Shown here one piece after another: positions 46,248-58,513 of a stretch of DNA of 64,000 nt. The DNA lies in the NCBI RefSeq assembly GCF_024868665.1, contig NC_079899.1, positions 26,096,085-26,160,084 of the forward strand, in the 5' to 3' direction. How positions within the stretch are numbered: the stretch's first letter is position 1; each line of letters starts with the position of its first letter. Origin of the DNA: Triplophysa rosa (taxonomy: Eukaryota; Chordata; Actinopteri; Cypriniformes; Nemacheilidae). The notes beneath the pieces are model-generated. The model was not told where the DNA came from, ran no database searches, and saw only the letters and a list, made by a program, of their open reading frames with translations. The translations under genes were made by a program, and so were the position numbers.

Positions 46248-49200
46248 TCATTCCAGTAACGGCTCGTCATCGTCGTCTTCATCTAATTCCAGACGGGCAA
46301 ACGGACGCTGCGAGGAAACGTCTCTGTTCTTCATCAGTCTGAAGAGACAGGTGAAGGTGGTGAGGATTATCAAGACGCCGATGACAGCGCCCACCGCTAA
46401 CGCCAGCTCGCTGCATTGCTCGTGAGCTAACGCGCAGCGCACGCGGGCGAAACTGCCGTTGTTGGGCATCGGAGGGATGCCAATGAGGTGACACATGAGA
46501 GGATACAGATCCACGTTGTTAAAACTCGACATCGTGTAGCCTGCACGAAACGCAGGCCCATGGGCGGCCAGGAAGGGGTGCATGCTGGGAAGAGTGTTGT
46601 CATAGCCATGATCGCCCACTGTGAAAGACAGGACACATGCGAGTTACTGCTATTGATGCAAAAGCAAATGACATCGTTTCATAGAATCTTGAGTGTTTGT
46701 AATCTGTTTGAGGAAACACTCACAGCGCGGAAGTCTGCCGTGTTTGACGATCGTCCAGCCTTCATCTGCCACCAGAATGATCGGCTGTGTCCTCTCGTTG
46801 TTTTTATAGTGCAGCCTGTCAGGAAGAGCGTCCTTCAGATAAACCTTCATGTGATGGTGACAGCTCGACAGACTTTTATAGACCGTCACATTATCTGTGC
46901 AAAAAGAAAAGAGAATAAAGACGACAAACCAGTCAGTATGACCAGGACTAGATCATCAAACATCAAAGAAATGATGATCAATCACAGGATTAAATATTAG
47001 GGCTGGGGGAAAATATCCATTCTTCGATTTTAATCGATCTTCAATTTAAAGAAACAACATGGATTGGGGAATTCCCTGAATCGATTCTTAATGGTGCAGA
47101 TGCATCAGAGAATATGAGCTGTATTTCACCTCTCGTCCAGAGGATGGCGCCATTATTCAAGTCGAATTTTGAAATCTGTTTTATTTCTTAAACATGCTTC
47201 AAGTTGTTCATGAATTTCACTTTTGCACATTTACAATGTTTTTATTTTTTTACAGTACAGTAAAAGTAATTTAAACGTGAATGTGTATTTCGTTAATTTA
47301 GCTGAGTGGGGGGGGATCAGTTACCAGCCTATACTGTATATTTAAATATGGATTCCATGTCTGCAAAACTAATATTTTAAATGAAACACTGATAACTAAT
47401 CGATATTGAATCGAATCGGAATTTAATCGAATTGAAAAAATGTTAATAAGAATCGAATCGTGGAAAGGTCTCAAAACCCAGCCCTATTAAATATACACAC
47501 CTTCCCTCGTACAATCATATGAATTTAAAACTCAAATCTTGTTGATAATGTTAATAAAAACAGATATTGATATAAACATTAGGGGTCGACCGATTATCGA
47601 ACTGGCCGATTACCGGTCATTTTAAAAGCCGATTTGCCGATAAAGTAATTTAATTTTGAAATGCGCTATTTGGCTCTGATGCAGCCAAGGGTTTTCTTTA
47701 TTTTTATTAACTGAACATTAGAAATTGTACAAACAAAAGTGAGGATTTAGTGAGAGCCGTCGGAACACGTCACTGTAGTCTGTTGCCTAGACTAATGCCC
47801 GCCCACCGCCCGTCTGATTTGTTGGGAGTCACGCCAATCAACGCGGGAGGCTGAAGGCACTGGAAGGATTGGACTCGACTCGCGCTGAAAGCGTTTGCTA
47901 GCTCGAGCTGCTTCAGTGATTGCGCATCAGTTGACGGAATAGGCATTTGCACATTATTTTAAGTCATGCCAATCACAAATACAAACCATTGTAAAGCATC
48001 ATGTCCTCGCGTGCTCTCAAAAGACGATCTTCAGTCAGTGCACGCGCACACGGGACACAGCCGCCACTCAAACTGCTCGCAACAAGTGTCAGATTGAGTT
48101 ATTTTCGCAATTTATTCCGCATAAATGTTCAGACACACACGTTATAATGCCGGTCACAGTCGGTTGTCTTCAGATCTGTGTAATAAGATTCTTTCCTTTG
48201 TGTCTTTTTTTATTACTGCGGAGAAAGAATTAAATAAGCCAGTAATTTTGGTCAAACAAATAAGAACTAATACATGATTCGAAACTGTGATTGGTCTACT
48301 TTTATTTGTGTGTACTCATTATCTGTAAAAGAATGAAAATATACAGGCTGTCTCTCTCCGCGTGCATCTTTCTTCAACGCGTCATTAAAACAGATTTAAA
48401 ACTCTGCGAATACTCATCATAGAAACGTAAAGCATATGTCTAAAGAAAGCTTGAAGTGTCTACTATTGAATGATCCAATTAATATGAATATTTTCGTATT
48501 ATATACTATGTATGAAAGTAAAGACAGTTGCAGTTTCTCCCGCATCAGTTTATGTGATCACATCTATTTCACATGATCCGCGCAAGCCCCAAACTATGGC
48601 ACAACAAAACAGCAACAATCTTCGTTAAATATGTTGATTGAACTATTGTTTGTTTATTTCCTCACTGTTTACCATGGTGTTACCATAGTAAACGTGTAGT
48701 AACCATGTGTGGCGATCAGTGTATTGTGATTGGCTGTTAACGGGGGACCCAGGGTTGCTAGGCAATGGGGGCGGGAGTAAAGAGGTAAGTGAGAGTTTTT
48801 CTGACATGCTGTTGAGTTGAGCATGTGCACCGGATAACAATAAAAGTATATTGAAAGTTCGTGACTTGAGTCGGCCCTTAAGATCATGACACCATGGTTT
48901 TTGGGCAAAGTTTGTGTCAGAGCTCTTGTTATTCTTAATTTTGAACATATTTTTCATTTTTATACCTGACATATATATCGGTTGGAAATATCGGTTATCG
49001 GTCTACTTGAGCTGTAATAATCGATATCGGCCCTGAAAAACGCATATCGGTCGACCTCTAATAAACATCAACAAACGTTACTTTGCTTTCTTTGATTTGT
49101 AAACATCAGGCCAGCTTCTATGGTTCATGCGTGTATTTATAAAGAATACAAAAGCTCAATGAAATGTGTAGTTTTTTCTAAAATAATATAAAGCAAACAT

Positions 49201-50111
49201 TCAGCTCTATTTCTTTTTTTTCTCTCTCAATAAAACAAAGGTTCAGCTGTGTGTTATTAATATGACAAACCTGTGAGTGGTATTATGGCGGCCACAGGAG
49301 TGAGATCCACCACCCTGTATCTGTCCGGGCTGACACACGCATCCAGTTCAATGAGACGCTCTGCAGAACACTGAGTCATACCGTGATCACTCGTGATGAT
49401 GACGTTTATTTTCCCCCATAATCCAGTTGTGTTGAGCTGTTCCATCAATAAACCCATCAGATTATCCACCTCCCTGAGAACTCGACGCATCTCTGTGCTG
49501 TTCTCCGGCCCGTACAGATGACCGCTGCGATCCGGCTCCTCCCAGTACAGAGCACCAAACTTCACGGCTGTGTTCTCCGTCATCCAGCGCGTCAGGTTTC
49601 CCAGCCTCTCTCTGAAGCTCACACGAGAGTCGTATCTGAACGAGTATTCTAACGTGTGATTTTGAATATTTACATCCGACCCCGGCCACATGGCCGACGC
49701 TGCTCTGTATCCAGATTCCTCCACGGACACCCAGATGGGTTTGGCTCGGTTCCACCAGAACGGATCGCTGTCGTTTTCAACGGAGAAATTCTTCTTCGTC
49801 GCCGGGTCGTACATCCTGCTGGCCAGAATGCCGTGACTCTCTGCGTACAGTCCCGTGACCAGACTGTAATGATTGGGAAAGGTTTTCGTTGTGAAAACGT
49901 TGGTCAGTTCATGTACCAGCAAACCAGAGGAGAAGAACTTCTCCAGGTTAGGGAAGGAGTATTGTTTAAGGTAGTCTGCTCGGAAGCCATCGAACGACAC
50001 CAGAAGAAGAGGCGTCGTATCACCACCGGACTCTGTTCCGTTTCCGGACGGCAGAGAAGCACTTAATCCAGTCCCGATGAGAAGAACAAACAGAAAACCG
50101 CTGGCCTGCAT
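46248..50111 (-). CDS. enpp4: ENPP4, ectonucleotide pyrophosphatase/phosphodiesterase 4 (complete, three coding exons)
   Basis: ENPP4 is a single-pass membrane ecto-enzyme that hydrolyses Ap3A and is known from platelet and endothelial biology. Coding exons: 49271-50111, 46724-46894 and 46248-46618, giving 460 residues in frame. The chosen ATG at 50111 opens a signal peptide ([20 protein letters not shown]); an ATG 66 bases upstream is less likely because an acceptor (TTCACAG) appears to separate it. Catalytic features: metal-binding Asp41 in [13 protein letters not shown], nucleophile Thr77 in TKTFPNHY, Asp194 and His198 in [13 protein letters not shown], Asp242 and His243 in TSDHGMTQ, and His341 in GDHGYDN. 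Several N-glycosylation sites occur. A C-terminal membrane helix ([19 protein letters not shown]) is followed by an acidic tail ending DDDDEPLLE, which fits a dileucine sorting signal. Intron 1 contains two hAT elements. Confidence 0.96.
46998..47486. mobile_element. hAT MITE with exact 8-bp target duplication (enpp4 intron 1)
   Basis: The ends TAGGGCTGGGGGAAAATA and CAAAACCCAGCCCTA are inverted and flanked by TTAAATAT on both sides (46990-46997 and 47487-47494). The interior is rich in ATCGATT-type inverted motifs. Confidence 0.9.
47580..49059. mobile_element. 1.5-kb non-autonomous hAT element with exact 8-bp target duplication (enpp4 intron 1)
   Basis: TAGGGGTCGACCGATTATCG at the left and CGCATATCGGTCGACCTCTA at the right are inverted. 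ATAAACAT flanks both sides (47572-47579 and 49060-49067). Repeated CCGAT/ATCGG motifs lie near both ends. No transposase frame is visible in the 1480 bp. Confidence 0.9.
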
Positions 50112-50488
50112 CCCGTGGCAGAGGTCTGTTCTCTCACTGTGAAGATCAGAAAACAACAATTCAAGTGAGGAGAACATGTGTTTCGTGTGGTGGTTGTTTT
50201 ATTGTGTTGGTTTTTACATTTTGTTGGTTGACTGCTTTAGAGCCTCTCTTTTAGTATTTTGCTCTCTTATTAATTTCTTAATTTTAATTTGATTTAAAAG
50301 TCTGTTTTTCAGTGACAGACCTATTTAAATGTAATTATTTTACATACTGTTTATGTTGTTAAATCTATAACAAGTTGTTTGTACAACAATAACATGTTAT
50401 TAAAAATCTGTTAAAAAATGTTAAAAATGTTGTGCTGCTAATAGTATATAATACAGTACCCTCCCTAAAAATCTGATTTAACAGTAAC

Positions 50489-50984
50489 CAGTGTTGGCTG
50501 TAACTATTTACTAAGTAATTAGTTAGTGTAATTTAATTACTTTTCCTTTGAAAAAGTAAAGTAAGGGATACTCTCATTTTTCCTGTCATTTACTTACAGT
50601 TACGTCAGATGTAATTTAACTAAATACTGTGTGTAATATACAGTATGTGTGTGCAATAGTGGAATTGACATCAACATTCAAAGTCTAACTTTAAACTGCG
50701 AACTTTAATGTATAATTCTCACATTTGTATATTTTGGTCAGTTAATAATCCTAATTTACTTAGTTTTACATTATTGATTTGAATGAATTAAAAGAGCCGT
50801 TTCATGTCTTTCCTTGAATCACTGAACTAATCAAGGTTGATGTAGGATATAGAAAGTCATTAGTAATAAGTAACTAAATACTTTTTGGAGAGAGTAATTT
50901 GTACAGTAATCTAATTACACTATTGAATATGTCATTAGTAACTAGTAATTAATTACTTTTTCCAGAGTAATTTACCCAACACTG
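50489..50984. mobile_element. hAT element with CAGTGTTGG termini
   Basis: CAGTGTTGGCTGTAACTATT at the left mirrors AGTAATTTACCCAACACTG at the right. The flanking octamers ACAGTAAC and ACATTAAT match at six of eight positions. The interior has repeated AGTAATTAGTTA-like motifs typical of this teleost family. Confidence 0.75.
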
Positions 50985-51892
50985 ACATTAATACCATGAG
51001 TAACATGAAGCATCACTTTTGTATAATGTGGTAGTGATAGAGGAAGTGTTGTGTTTCTAAATGTTAAGCAGGTGCACACACACAGAATCACTTAACTGTA
51101 TTGCTGAATAAAACTAAGTTACAAACATATATGTTATTATTCACGATTTATAACGTATATGACCGGTTTATTACAACCAATGACAGTGTTTGTACATCAT
51201 GATAAGTCTTATACACACTCTCAAAATCCAGAGCTGAATGTATTTTGATTATTGATTAATTTTGATTATTGATTAATTATGTAAGTATATTAGCAAATTC
51301 GTCAATGTTTTCGTCAAACGTCACAAAGAAAGCACGAGCAGGAAAAATATCACTGTACCGTTTCACTCCAAGACGTCCGTCAATCTTTCAAGTACGTTCA
51401 CATTAAAGCAGAGCAAATTAAACTCCACAATGAATCAAATCTGTCTAATAAATGAAGTGATTTCTGCCTGATATGTCAAGTATGATCGAGTCTAACTTGT
51501 GCAGTTCCTCGCCACTTGCACTTCCTCAAACATTAACGACCGCGTCACGGACAGAGCATGCGGGACCGCCCACTGACTCAGGGTTGCCAGATTTTACTAA
51601 CAAAACCGCCCAATTGCCAATCAAACTATCCCAAAAATATGCCACTCTCATTCTACATATTTTACAGTCATTCATTCATTCATTCATTGTTATGGAGATT
51701 AGACACTTCAATCAGTGAAAATCAGTGTATAGTAGAAATCATTGATTAGTATATTTACATAACATAAATACAATCATCTTGAGATTTGCAGCTGATGAAC
51801 AACATTATTATTTAGAAAGAATCGTGACGATACCCGTTAAATTGTTACCATTGAAACGAAAACCAGTTCCCCTTCTATTATTGTTAGAATAT

Positions 51893-52108
51893 ATGAAGAG
51901 TTTGGTTCCAAAATGAAATAACTTCAAAAATCATGTTTTTTATCATGTTATCGTGTTTTTATTATGTTTTATTGTGTTAGTTAGCTGTATTTTATGAGTT
52001 ATTATGGCTTAAATCAAAACAAAGTGATATTAACTGGAAAGCACAAAAAAACAATGATTTTTTCAGTTATGAGTTATCTCATTTTGCAACCAAACTCTTC
52101 ATATATTT
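51893..52108. mobile_element. short MITE with ATGAAGAGTTTGGTT termini
   Basis: ATATGAAGAGTTTGGTTCCA then AAATGAAATAAC is mirrored by GTTATCTCATTTTGCAACCA then AACTCTTCATAT. It is a diverged relative of the element at 27247-27652 without the nested Harbinger-like MITE, which confirms that the latter is a secondary insertion. Confidence 0.8.
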
Positions 52109-52620
52109 TGTAGAGTAAACTAGTTAAATAGATGTATTTAAATATATTTTATGAACATGTCAAATCTTTAATCCACCTATGAAATCAGTTTAAATGTAGC
52201 CCAATTCCGCGAGAAAAGCACGGAGATGGCAACCCTGCACTGACTGGCGCTTCAGCCAGGAAAGGATGTCGTTATTTTTGAATGGACGTCAAAAGAGAAG
52301 AACCTTAACTACGCTGATTAAACTACTTTTGTGAAGAAAGAGTTAAGTTAGTTAACGGATCGCTCATCTTTTACACTAAACAAACTTCACGGAAACTGGT
52401 GTTGTTTTTTATGCTGCGTGTCGGGCAGTACCATCGTGTTCCTAAGAGGGGAATCTTTTTATGATGTTTCGTTTATTTGTTTGTGTGATTTCTTTTTGGA
52501 GTAGGGAATTGTTATGTAAAACATATTGGGTTGGAATATTGTAAATGTATTGCTTTGGATTTGAGGAATGAGTTGCTGTTCCCTTGCTGAAGGCTATACA
52601 GCAACATAGCCTACAGTATA

Positions 52621-52938
52621 TTAAAGGTCCAGTGTGTATTTTTTTGGAGGATCTATTGACAGAAATGCAATATAATATACATAACTATGTCTTCAGAGGT
52701 GTTTAAAGAGCTTACACAATGAAGCGTTATGTTTTTAATATCTTAGAATGAGCTATTTCTGTCTACATACACCGCGGGTCCCCTTGCATATAATTCTAAT
52801 ATATAATAAATATTATTTACATTAATATAATCTATAATTTTCTGTCAGCCTTCGTAGTTTTTCGAGCGGGAGGGGTGGAGTGAGCGGTTGGTTGCAATTC
52901 GCAACCTTGCCGCTAGATTTCACTGACTGGACCTTTAA
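52621..52938. mobile_element. TTAA-flanked MITE
   Basis: TTAAAGGTCCAGTGTGTA at the left and CACTGACTGGACCTTTAA at the right are inverted with TTAA at each end. The interior includes GCAATTCGCAACCTTGCCGC, a block also resembling part of the repeat inside 14316-15096. Confidence 0.8.
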
Positions 52939-53174
52939 GTGATGTGAGCGATGTGCTGTTGAGGCCTGTTTATGCCATTTTTGTTAATGGGCCTAACGTT
53001 ATTTTTTAAGGCTGTCATTTTTTTATTTAATTTTTTTAATGTCCTGCCTGCTTTTGGCCAACCCTCACATATGGAATGTTTTTACATTTTTAATGATCAT
53101 TTTATTGGCATGGTTGTGTGTGTACTTACAAAAAAGAGGAAGATAAAATATGTAATAAGGTACTAGAGTAAATC

Positions 53175-53330
53175 ACAGCACAAACTTCAGCCAGACCAAA
53201 ACCTCCTGATATTTACACCGAGACAGTCATAGGGTAAAGTGTTTTACACTCTTTACATTTCCCAGAGTGCATGTGTATCTGTTAAACAGAGTTGGGTTCA
53301 AGCTTCCGCCCTGTTTATTTCAAATTGTTC
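53175..53330. mobile_element. small LINE fragment related to 6350-7400
   Basis: CCAGACCAAAACCTCCTGAT, CCCAGAGTGCATGTGTATCT and GTTAAACAGAGTTGGGTTCA match stretches of the LINE at about 6770-7035 in the same order, with internal deletions. No frame survives. Confidence 0.6.
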
Positions 53331-53690
53331 AATTTCTCCCAGAATAGATTATTATTAATTGAGCCTTAAATTTCATTGAGAGTGTGATTGACGTGATAGT
53401 ATATATGATTAATGATTTCACATACACCTGTACTTACTGTAATAAAAAACTGGCCTTTTTCTTTATTGTTTTTAGGACAGGACTGGATCAAAATCAAACA
53501 CATATATTTCTACAGTATATAGACTTCAAAACAAAAAATGAGAGGGAAACAGTTTATAGTTGTGTACATCACACCATGCTGTAATTTCATTGAACACGTG
53601 AATGTCACGTGATGTCAAGACAAAGGTCATTATAATACAGCGTGAATGCAGCATGTGCTGAAGAGAGAGAAGAAAGGTGAGGTTTTTCCA

Positions 53691-56600
53691 TCACACAGAA
53701 GGTGATATAATCTCACACTGACCCTCTACGGAGTGACGGTGTACGGCAAATCCAGCATAGAGAGGTTCAGTGAATGTTGTGTTGAATGTGTGTAGGTGTG
53801 TGAGTCTGTGTTTTTTAGAGACGATGTAGAAGGACAGAGTGCCGGCCGACCAGTCCAGAAGCACTGCTGCTGTGTTAAAGCGTGAAGGAGCGTGGACAGC
53901 AACACTCTGATTATCGTGACAAGCAGTGATTCCGGAGAACCGCAATTTCAGACTCCAGGACTTTTCATTACGTCCAAACTGACATCGACGTTCATATTCT
54001 TTCCTGCTGATTTCTTTATACGGCACTGCTACATCTACCATCCAGCTCAATTTAACCTCCCAGTAACAGCGTCCAGTCAGACTCTCTCTACACAGAACCT
54101 GAGGATACCAGTCATATCTCTCTGGATGATCAGGATATGCCTGCTTCCGCATAGATCGGGGACATGTCACTATTCTGTTATTCTCTGACAGAATGAGTTG
54201 ATTGTTTGCCGTGTTTGGATCCAGTGTGAGATCTCAGGCGTCTGAAAACAAGACGAGACATTTCAGGACAGAACATTCAAAAACACTGAAAACTGATCAA
54301 ACGTGTGTGCTTGTGTGTGTTTACATTTCTGTAATTCAGCTGTAATCACGTGCTCACCCCCATGATCCACACTACAGGAAAAATACGCAGGCAAATGCAT
54401 ATTATTAAACATATTACTTATCTCCTTCATAAAAACAGATCTACACCTCATCTCTCTAACAGTGCAAACCCTTTACATCATGCATTTTATTGCCTAAAGT
54501 CATGTTGACAACATGCTTGTGAACAACGTCACAATGTTAAATACTGTATGTCATGACATATTAAAAACACTACACCGACAGATGATTAAAAACGTGATTT
54601 TCACTGATTCACAGTACACTCGTTTTTCCCTCTAAAACAGAACAACAGCGCATTTAAAACATGCATAACATACTTGAGTTTGTTGAGTGTGCAGTTTGGA
54701 TCATTGAGTCTATCAGAGAGCAGCTGAACTCCTGAGGGTCCAGGATGATTGTAGCTCAGATCCAGTTCTCTCAGGTGTGACGGGTTTGAACTCAGAGCTG
54801 TAGCCAGATAACAACAACCTTCCTTCGTCACCATACAGCCTGACAACCTACAGACACATGAGATGACATGTGACCAGATCAGAAACACACAAGCCTAGCA
54901 GGCAGATCAGAAACAGAAAGAAGAGACCACTATAGAATTATTCTTACATTTATAGCTACGTGTTGAAGTAGAATGACCATTTTTTTCATTTTGTGAACTA
55001 GTGACAACGTTTCATCCACATTCCAAATGAAAATGTTGTTTTTTTATTCGCAGAAACTTGAACGGGACATACTGGTGAAAATAAAATAAAACATGCAATG
55101 TTTGCATATCTTGAATACTGCAGTGAAAACAAGTTCATATTCATGTTTAAACAACGCAATACTAATGTTGCATTTTAGGATCAGTTCAAAAATGAATATA
55201 TGACGAATAAGTCTTTCCAACAACTTTTACAGTATGTGTTTTTGCATTTTGTCAGTCTTTTACATTGCTGTTGGAAGACTTTGTCATTCCCGAGGTTTGT
55301 TTCTCTTGAAATTCAACAGATACTGGACTGTAATTGACATGATACATGCATGAAAACTTAAGTGGTTTTGAGGAAACTACTTTTCTAGACTAAACAGATA
55401 TTTCAGCGGTCATGTCAGTAAAGCCTGTGAACAGAACCATATGTCAACAATCAAGTGAATATTTAAATAAAACACCTCAGTATCTGTAGTTGACAGTTGT
55501 GACTCTTCAGTCCATCAGAGAGCAGCTTCACTCCTGAATCCTGCAGATCGTTGTTACTCAGGTCCAGCTCTCTCAGGGAGTTTGAAGAGTGTAGCGCTGA
55601 GGCCAAACTTTCATAGAACTGATCAGTAAGATTACAGTCAGCAAGTCTATAACAGACAAATACAAGGCATAATGATGAGATGATGGATTTAACTTGATGC
55701 CTTTTTATAATGTTTTAAATACTCACAGAGCTTTTCTGCAGTTGACGACAGCTGGTATGAGTCGTCTTCTACCCTCTTGTGTGGTATTTCCTCAGATCAA
55801 ACTCATCCTGCACCTCCTCTGACACCTGCAGCATGTAGACTATTGCTGAACAGTGAGAAGGACGGAGTACGTACTTTGAGTTTTTGTCCTGAATCTCTCC
55901 GAATAGAGTCTGATCATTCATTTCCAGCAGACAGAGGAACAGATTGATGCATCTGTCAGCTGTCAGATCATCGCATCGAATTCGATCTTGAATGAACTTT
56001 ATGGCTTTGCTGACACTCTCCGAGCTGTTCTCTGTGTGTGTCAGTAGATCCCGTAAGAGTCTCTGATTGGACTCCAGTGAGATGCCCAGCAGAAATCGCA
56101 GGAAAAGATCCAGACGTCCATTTTTACTCCGCAAGGATTTATTAACTGCTGACTGCAGTATCTCATATAAAGAATTTCTCCCAATGTACCGCCTATATCT
56201 TACAGCACCCAAAAAACACTTGAGCACTTTAATATTCATCACTACATGCGAGTAAAACATGTAGAGCGCAGCGAGAAACTCTTGAACGGCGAGATGTATG
56301 AAGCTGTAGATCTTCCTCTGATGAATGACAGATTCCTCCTTAAAGATCTCAGTACAGATGCCAGAATACAGCGCGGCGTCAGTGATGTCTATCCCACACT
56401 CTCTCAGATCCTCCTCATAGAACATCACATTGCCCTTCATCAGCTGTTTGAAAGCCACTTCAGCCAGTTTCACAATCACTTCTCTGTTGATCTCTGGATC
56501 TCTCTCTGGATCATACTTCTCATTCTTCATCTTCATCTGGATCAGCAGGAAGTGGATGTACATTTCACTCTTCATCTTCTGAAGCACAGTGGAGGAGATC

Positions 56601-57998
56601 CAACAGAAGACGGTATGTGACACATGATGTGGAGGCTTCTCGCTCTTCTAATGTGGGACATGATTCTGCTGGCTTGATGCTCGTCGCTGATTCTCTTCCT
56701 GAAATATTCCTCCTTCTGAGCGTCGTCGAATCCCTGGATTTCTGTCACACGCGTGATGTATTTGGAGGGGATCTGATTGGCTGCTGCTGGTCTGGAGGTG
56801 ATCCAGATGAGAGCGGAGGGAAGCAGATCTCCTTTCATGAGGTTTGACATCAACACGGCCACTGATGAAGCGTCCGTCACATCAGAAACGTTCTCACTGT
56901 GGTCTGAAAACATCCGCGTCATTCTGCTGTCATCCAGACCATCAAAGATGAACACAACTTTACACTCCTCATAAATCTGCGAGTCCACATCTTGACGTTC
57001 AGGATGAAAGTCCAGCAGAAGTTTGTGAAGACTATACTGATCGTCTTGAATCAAGTTCAGCTCTCTAAAGGGAAGCGCGAACATGAAATCTACGTCCTGA
57101 TTGGCTGTTCCCTCGGCCCAATCCAGAATGACCTTGTGCACAGAGACGGTTTTTCCAATTCCAGCGATGCCTTTAGTAAGAACGCTCTTGATTTCGTCTC
57201 TTTGATGTGATCGAGGTTTAAAGATGTCATTGCAGTCTCCTCCAGCAGCGTGTGTGTCTGCAGGTCTGGATGACACTTCTCAGGTCTGAGCACATTTCTT
57301 TCCGTTCTGCCCAGACATCAGATCAAACAATTGCAGAAAGAATTTAAATGTCACTAACACACCAAACTCTAACTTGAAAAGCCGCCGCACGTAGATAGAA
57401 ATGTAAAGCCAGATAAAAGCACATGTTTTTGGTTACAACATGTTGTTATGACTCTTACAGACTGATCTTTGTAGTTGCTCATAATGGCCAGTATCTAGAC
57501 TCGTATACATACCGTATATTACTGACACGTGTTATGCAGTTGACAGTTACCAAACTGCGTAACATTAACACTGACACTGATGGCATATGAAATAAAAATA
57601 ATGCGTATAATCTCGTGTTTCTTTTAATATTCCAGACATTTAACATCACAAATGGTTGGAAAGAATTTCAGTTCAATGAAATGTTTATACACACACATGG
57701 TCAGAGGTCTCAAAATCACCAGACTCAAATTAAGGGATGAGCAAAAATTAACACTCGAGTTAAAAAAAAGGAAATTATTTGAAAAGATTTGATTTATTAT
57801 GAATCATTTTAAAATGTTGAATAATAAATGTAAAGTTTATTTATACTCACGGAGGGTCAGGGGTCACTGCTCCATCGCTGATATTAATGGAAGTCCAATG
57901 GACTCATTGCTCTTCAGAGACACACAGCTGGGTTCTGGAGATGATGCTTTACTCTCCTCCTCTCTCTCCTCATGATGACTCATTTCTGAAACCTCACT
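53691..57998 (-). pseudogene. fish NLR (NACHT-LRR-B30.2, NLR-C/NLRC3-like) pseudogene
   Basis: Fish NLR-C proteins are cytosolic innate sensors. Exons in gene order: 57851-57998 (N-terminal, ATG 57981-57983, with SSPEPSCVSLKSNES), about 55727-57290 (NACHT and following helices), LRR exons 55476-55646 and 54674-54847, a 14-nt micro-exon at 54358-54371 and the B30.2 exon 53691-54241. The NACHT Walker A ([13 protein letters not shown]) and Walker B ([12 protein letters not shown]) are intact. LRR text such as LRELDLSNNDLQDSG and PRY/SPRY text such as PDHPERYDWYP, GRCYWEVKL and LLDWSAGTLSFYIV are clear. Four lesions: about 1 nt missing in the N-terminal exon near 57889, 1 nt missing near 56611 after HIMCHIP, an indel near 55772 before the donor (about 5 nt by family comparison), and TGA at 54234-54236 where relatives have a Cys codon. 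Most of the FISNA domain expected before NACHT is also absent. Neighbouring genes have clean frames, so sequencing error is less likely. Confidence 0.85.
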
Positions 57999-58513
57999 CT
58001 ACGAACACATAGAATGAATGTTCAAATAAGCGTTTATAATTATATTGATAAAAATGGATTAAAATTGAATAACAATGAACATCACATAAACTTCACGAAG
58101 CTAAAGCCAAGCCATCGTATTTGTCATTTAATTCTAATGTTTATTCAGATTTTCCCAAATCGTTCAATTTCACAAAATGGATTCTGCTAAAATAGTTTCG
58201 CATTTAATAAACTGGTTTAACTGGTTTTTAGCCATTAGTACTGAACAACCGAGCTTAAAACCTTCTTTTTTCTTGTCTTCAGCCAAAGACATCATTCGAA
58301 ACTCACTCGCATTCATCATGACGCTCTGTGGACCACCATAGCATTAGCCTACAGTCACGTTATAATATAGCGCTTTACGGTTTAAGCAGCCTGTTTGCTT
58401 TCATTTCCCTCATAATTATACAAACATACCGTTCCATTTATTTATGTAACATTCTCGGTGAATTTAAAATGGCAGTTTATATGAAAATATAGGTTGAGCA
58501 GTGAATGTCTTAC

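Larger units (their letters stand above)
50178..53640. other. intergenic between enpp4 and the NLR locus
   Basis: This holds the enpp4 upstream region and several repeats listed separately. An (ATTC)n tract lies near 51670-51690. No coding exon was recognised. Confidence 0.5.

Noticed and set aside
50112..50177. Upstream in-frame ATG for enpp4 at 50177
   Set aside because: A splice acceptor-like TTCTGATCTTCACAG lies between it and the signal peptide. The downstream ATG gives a normal signal sequence and family length.
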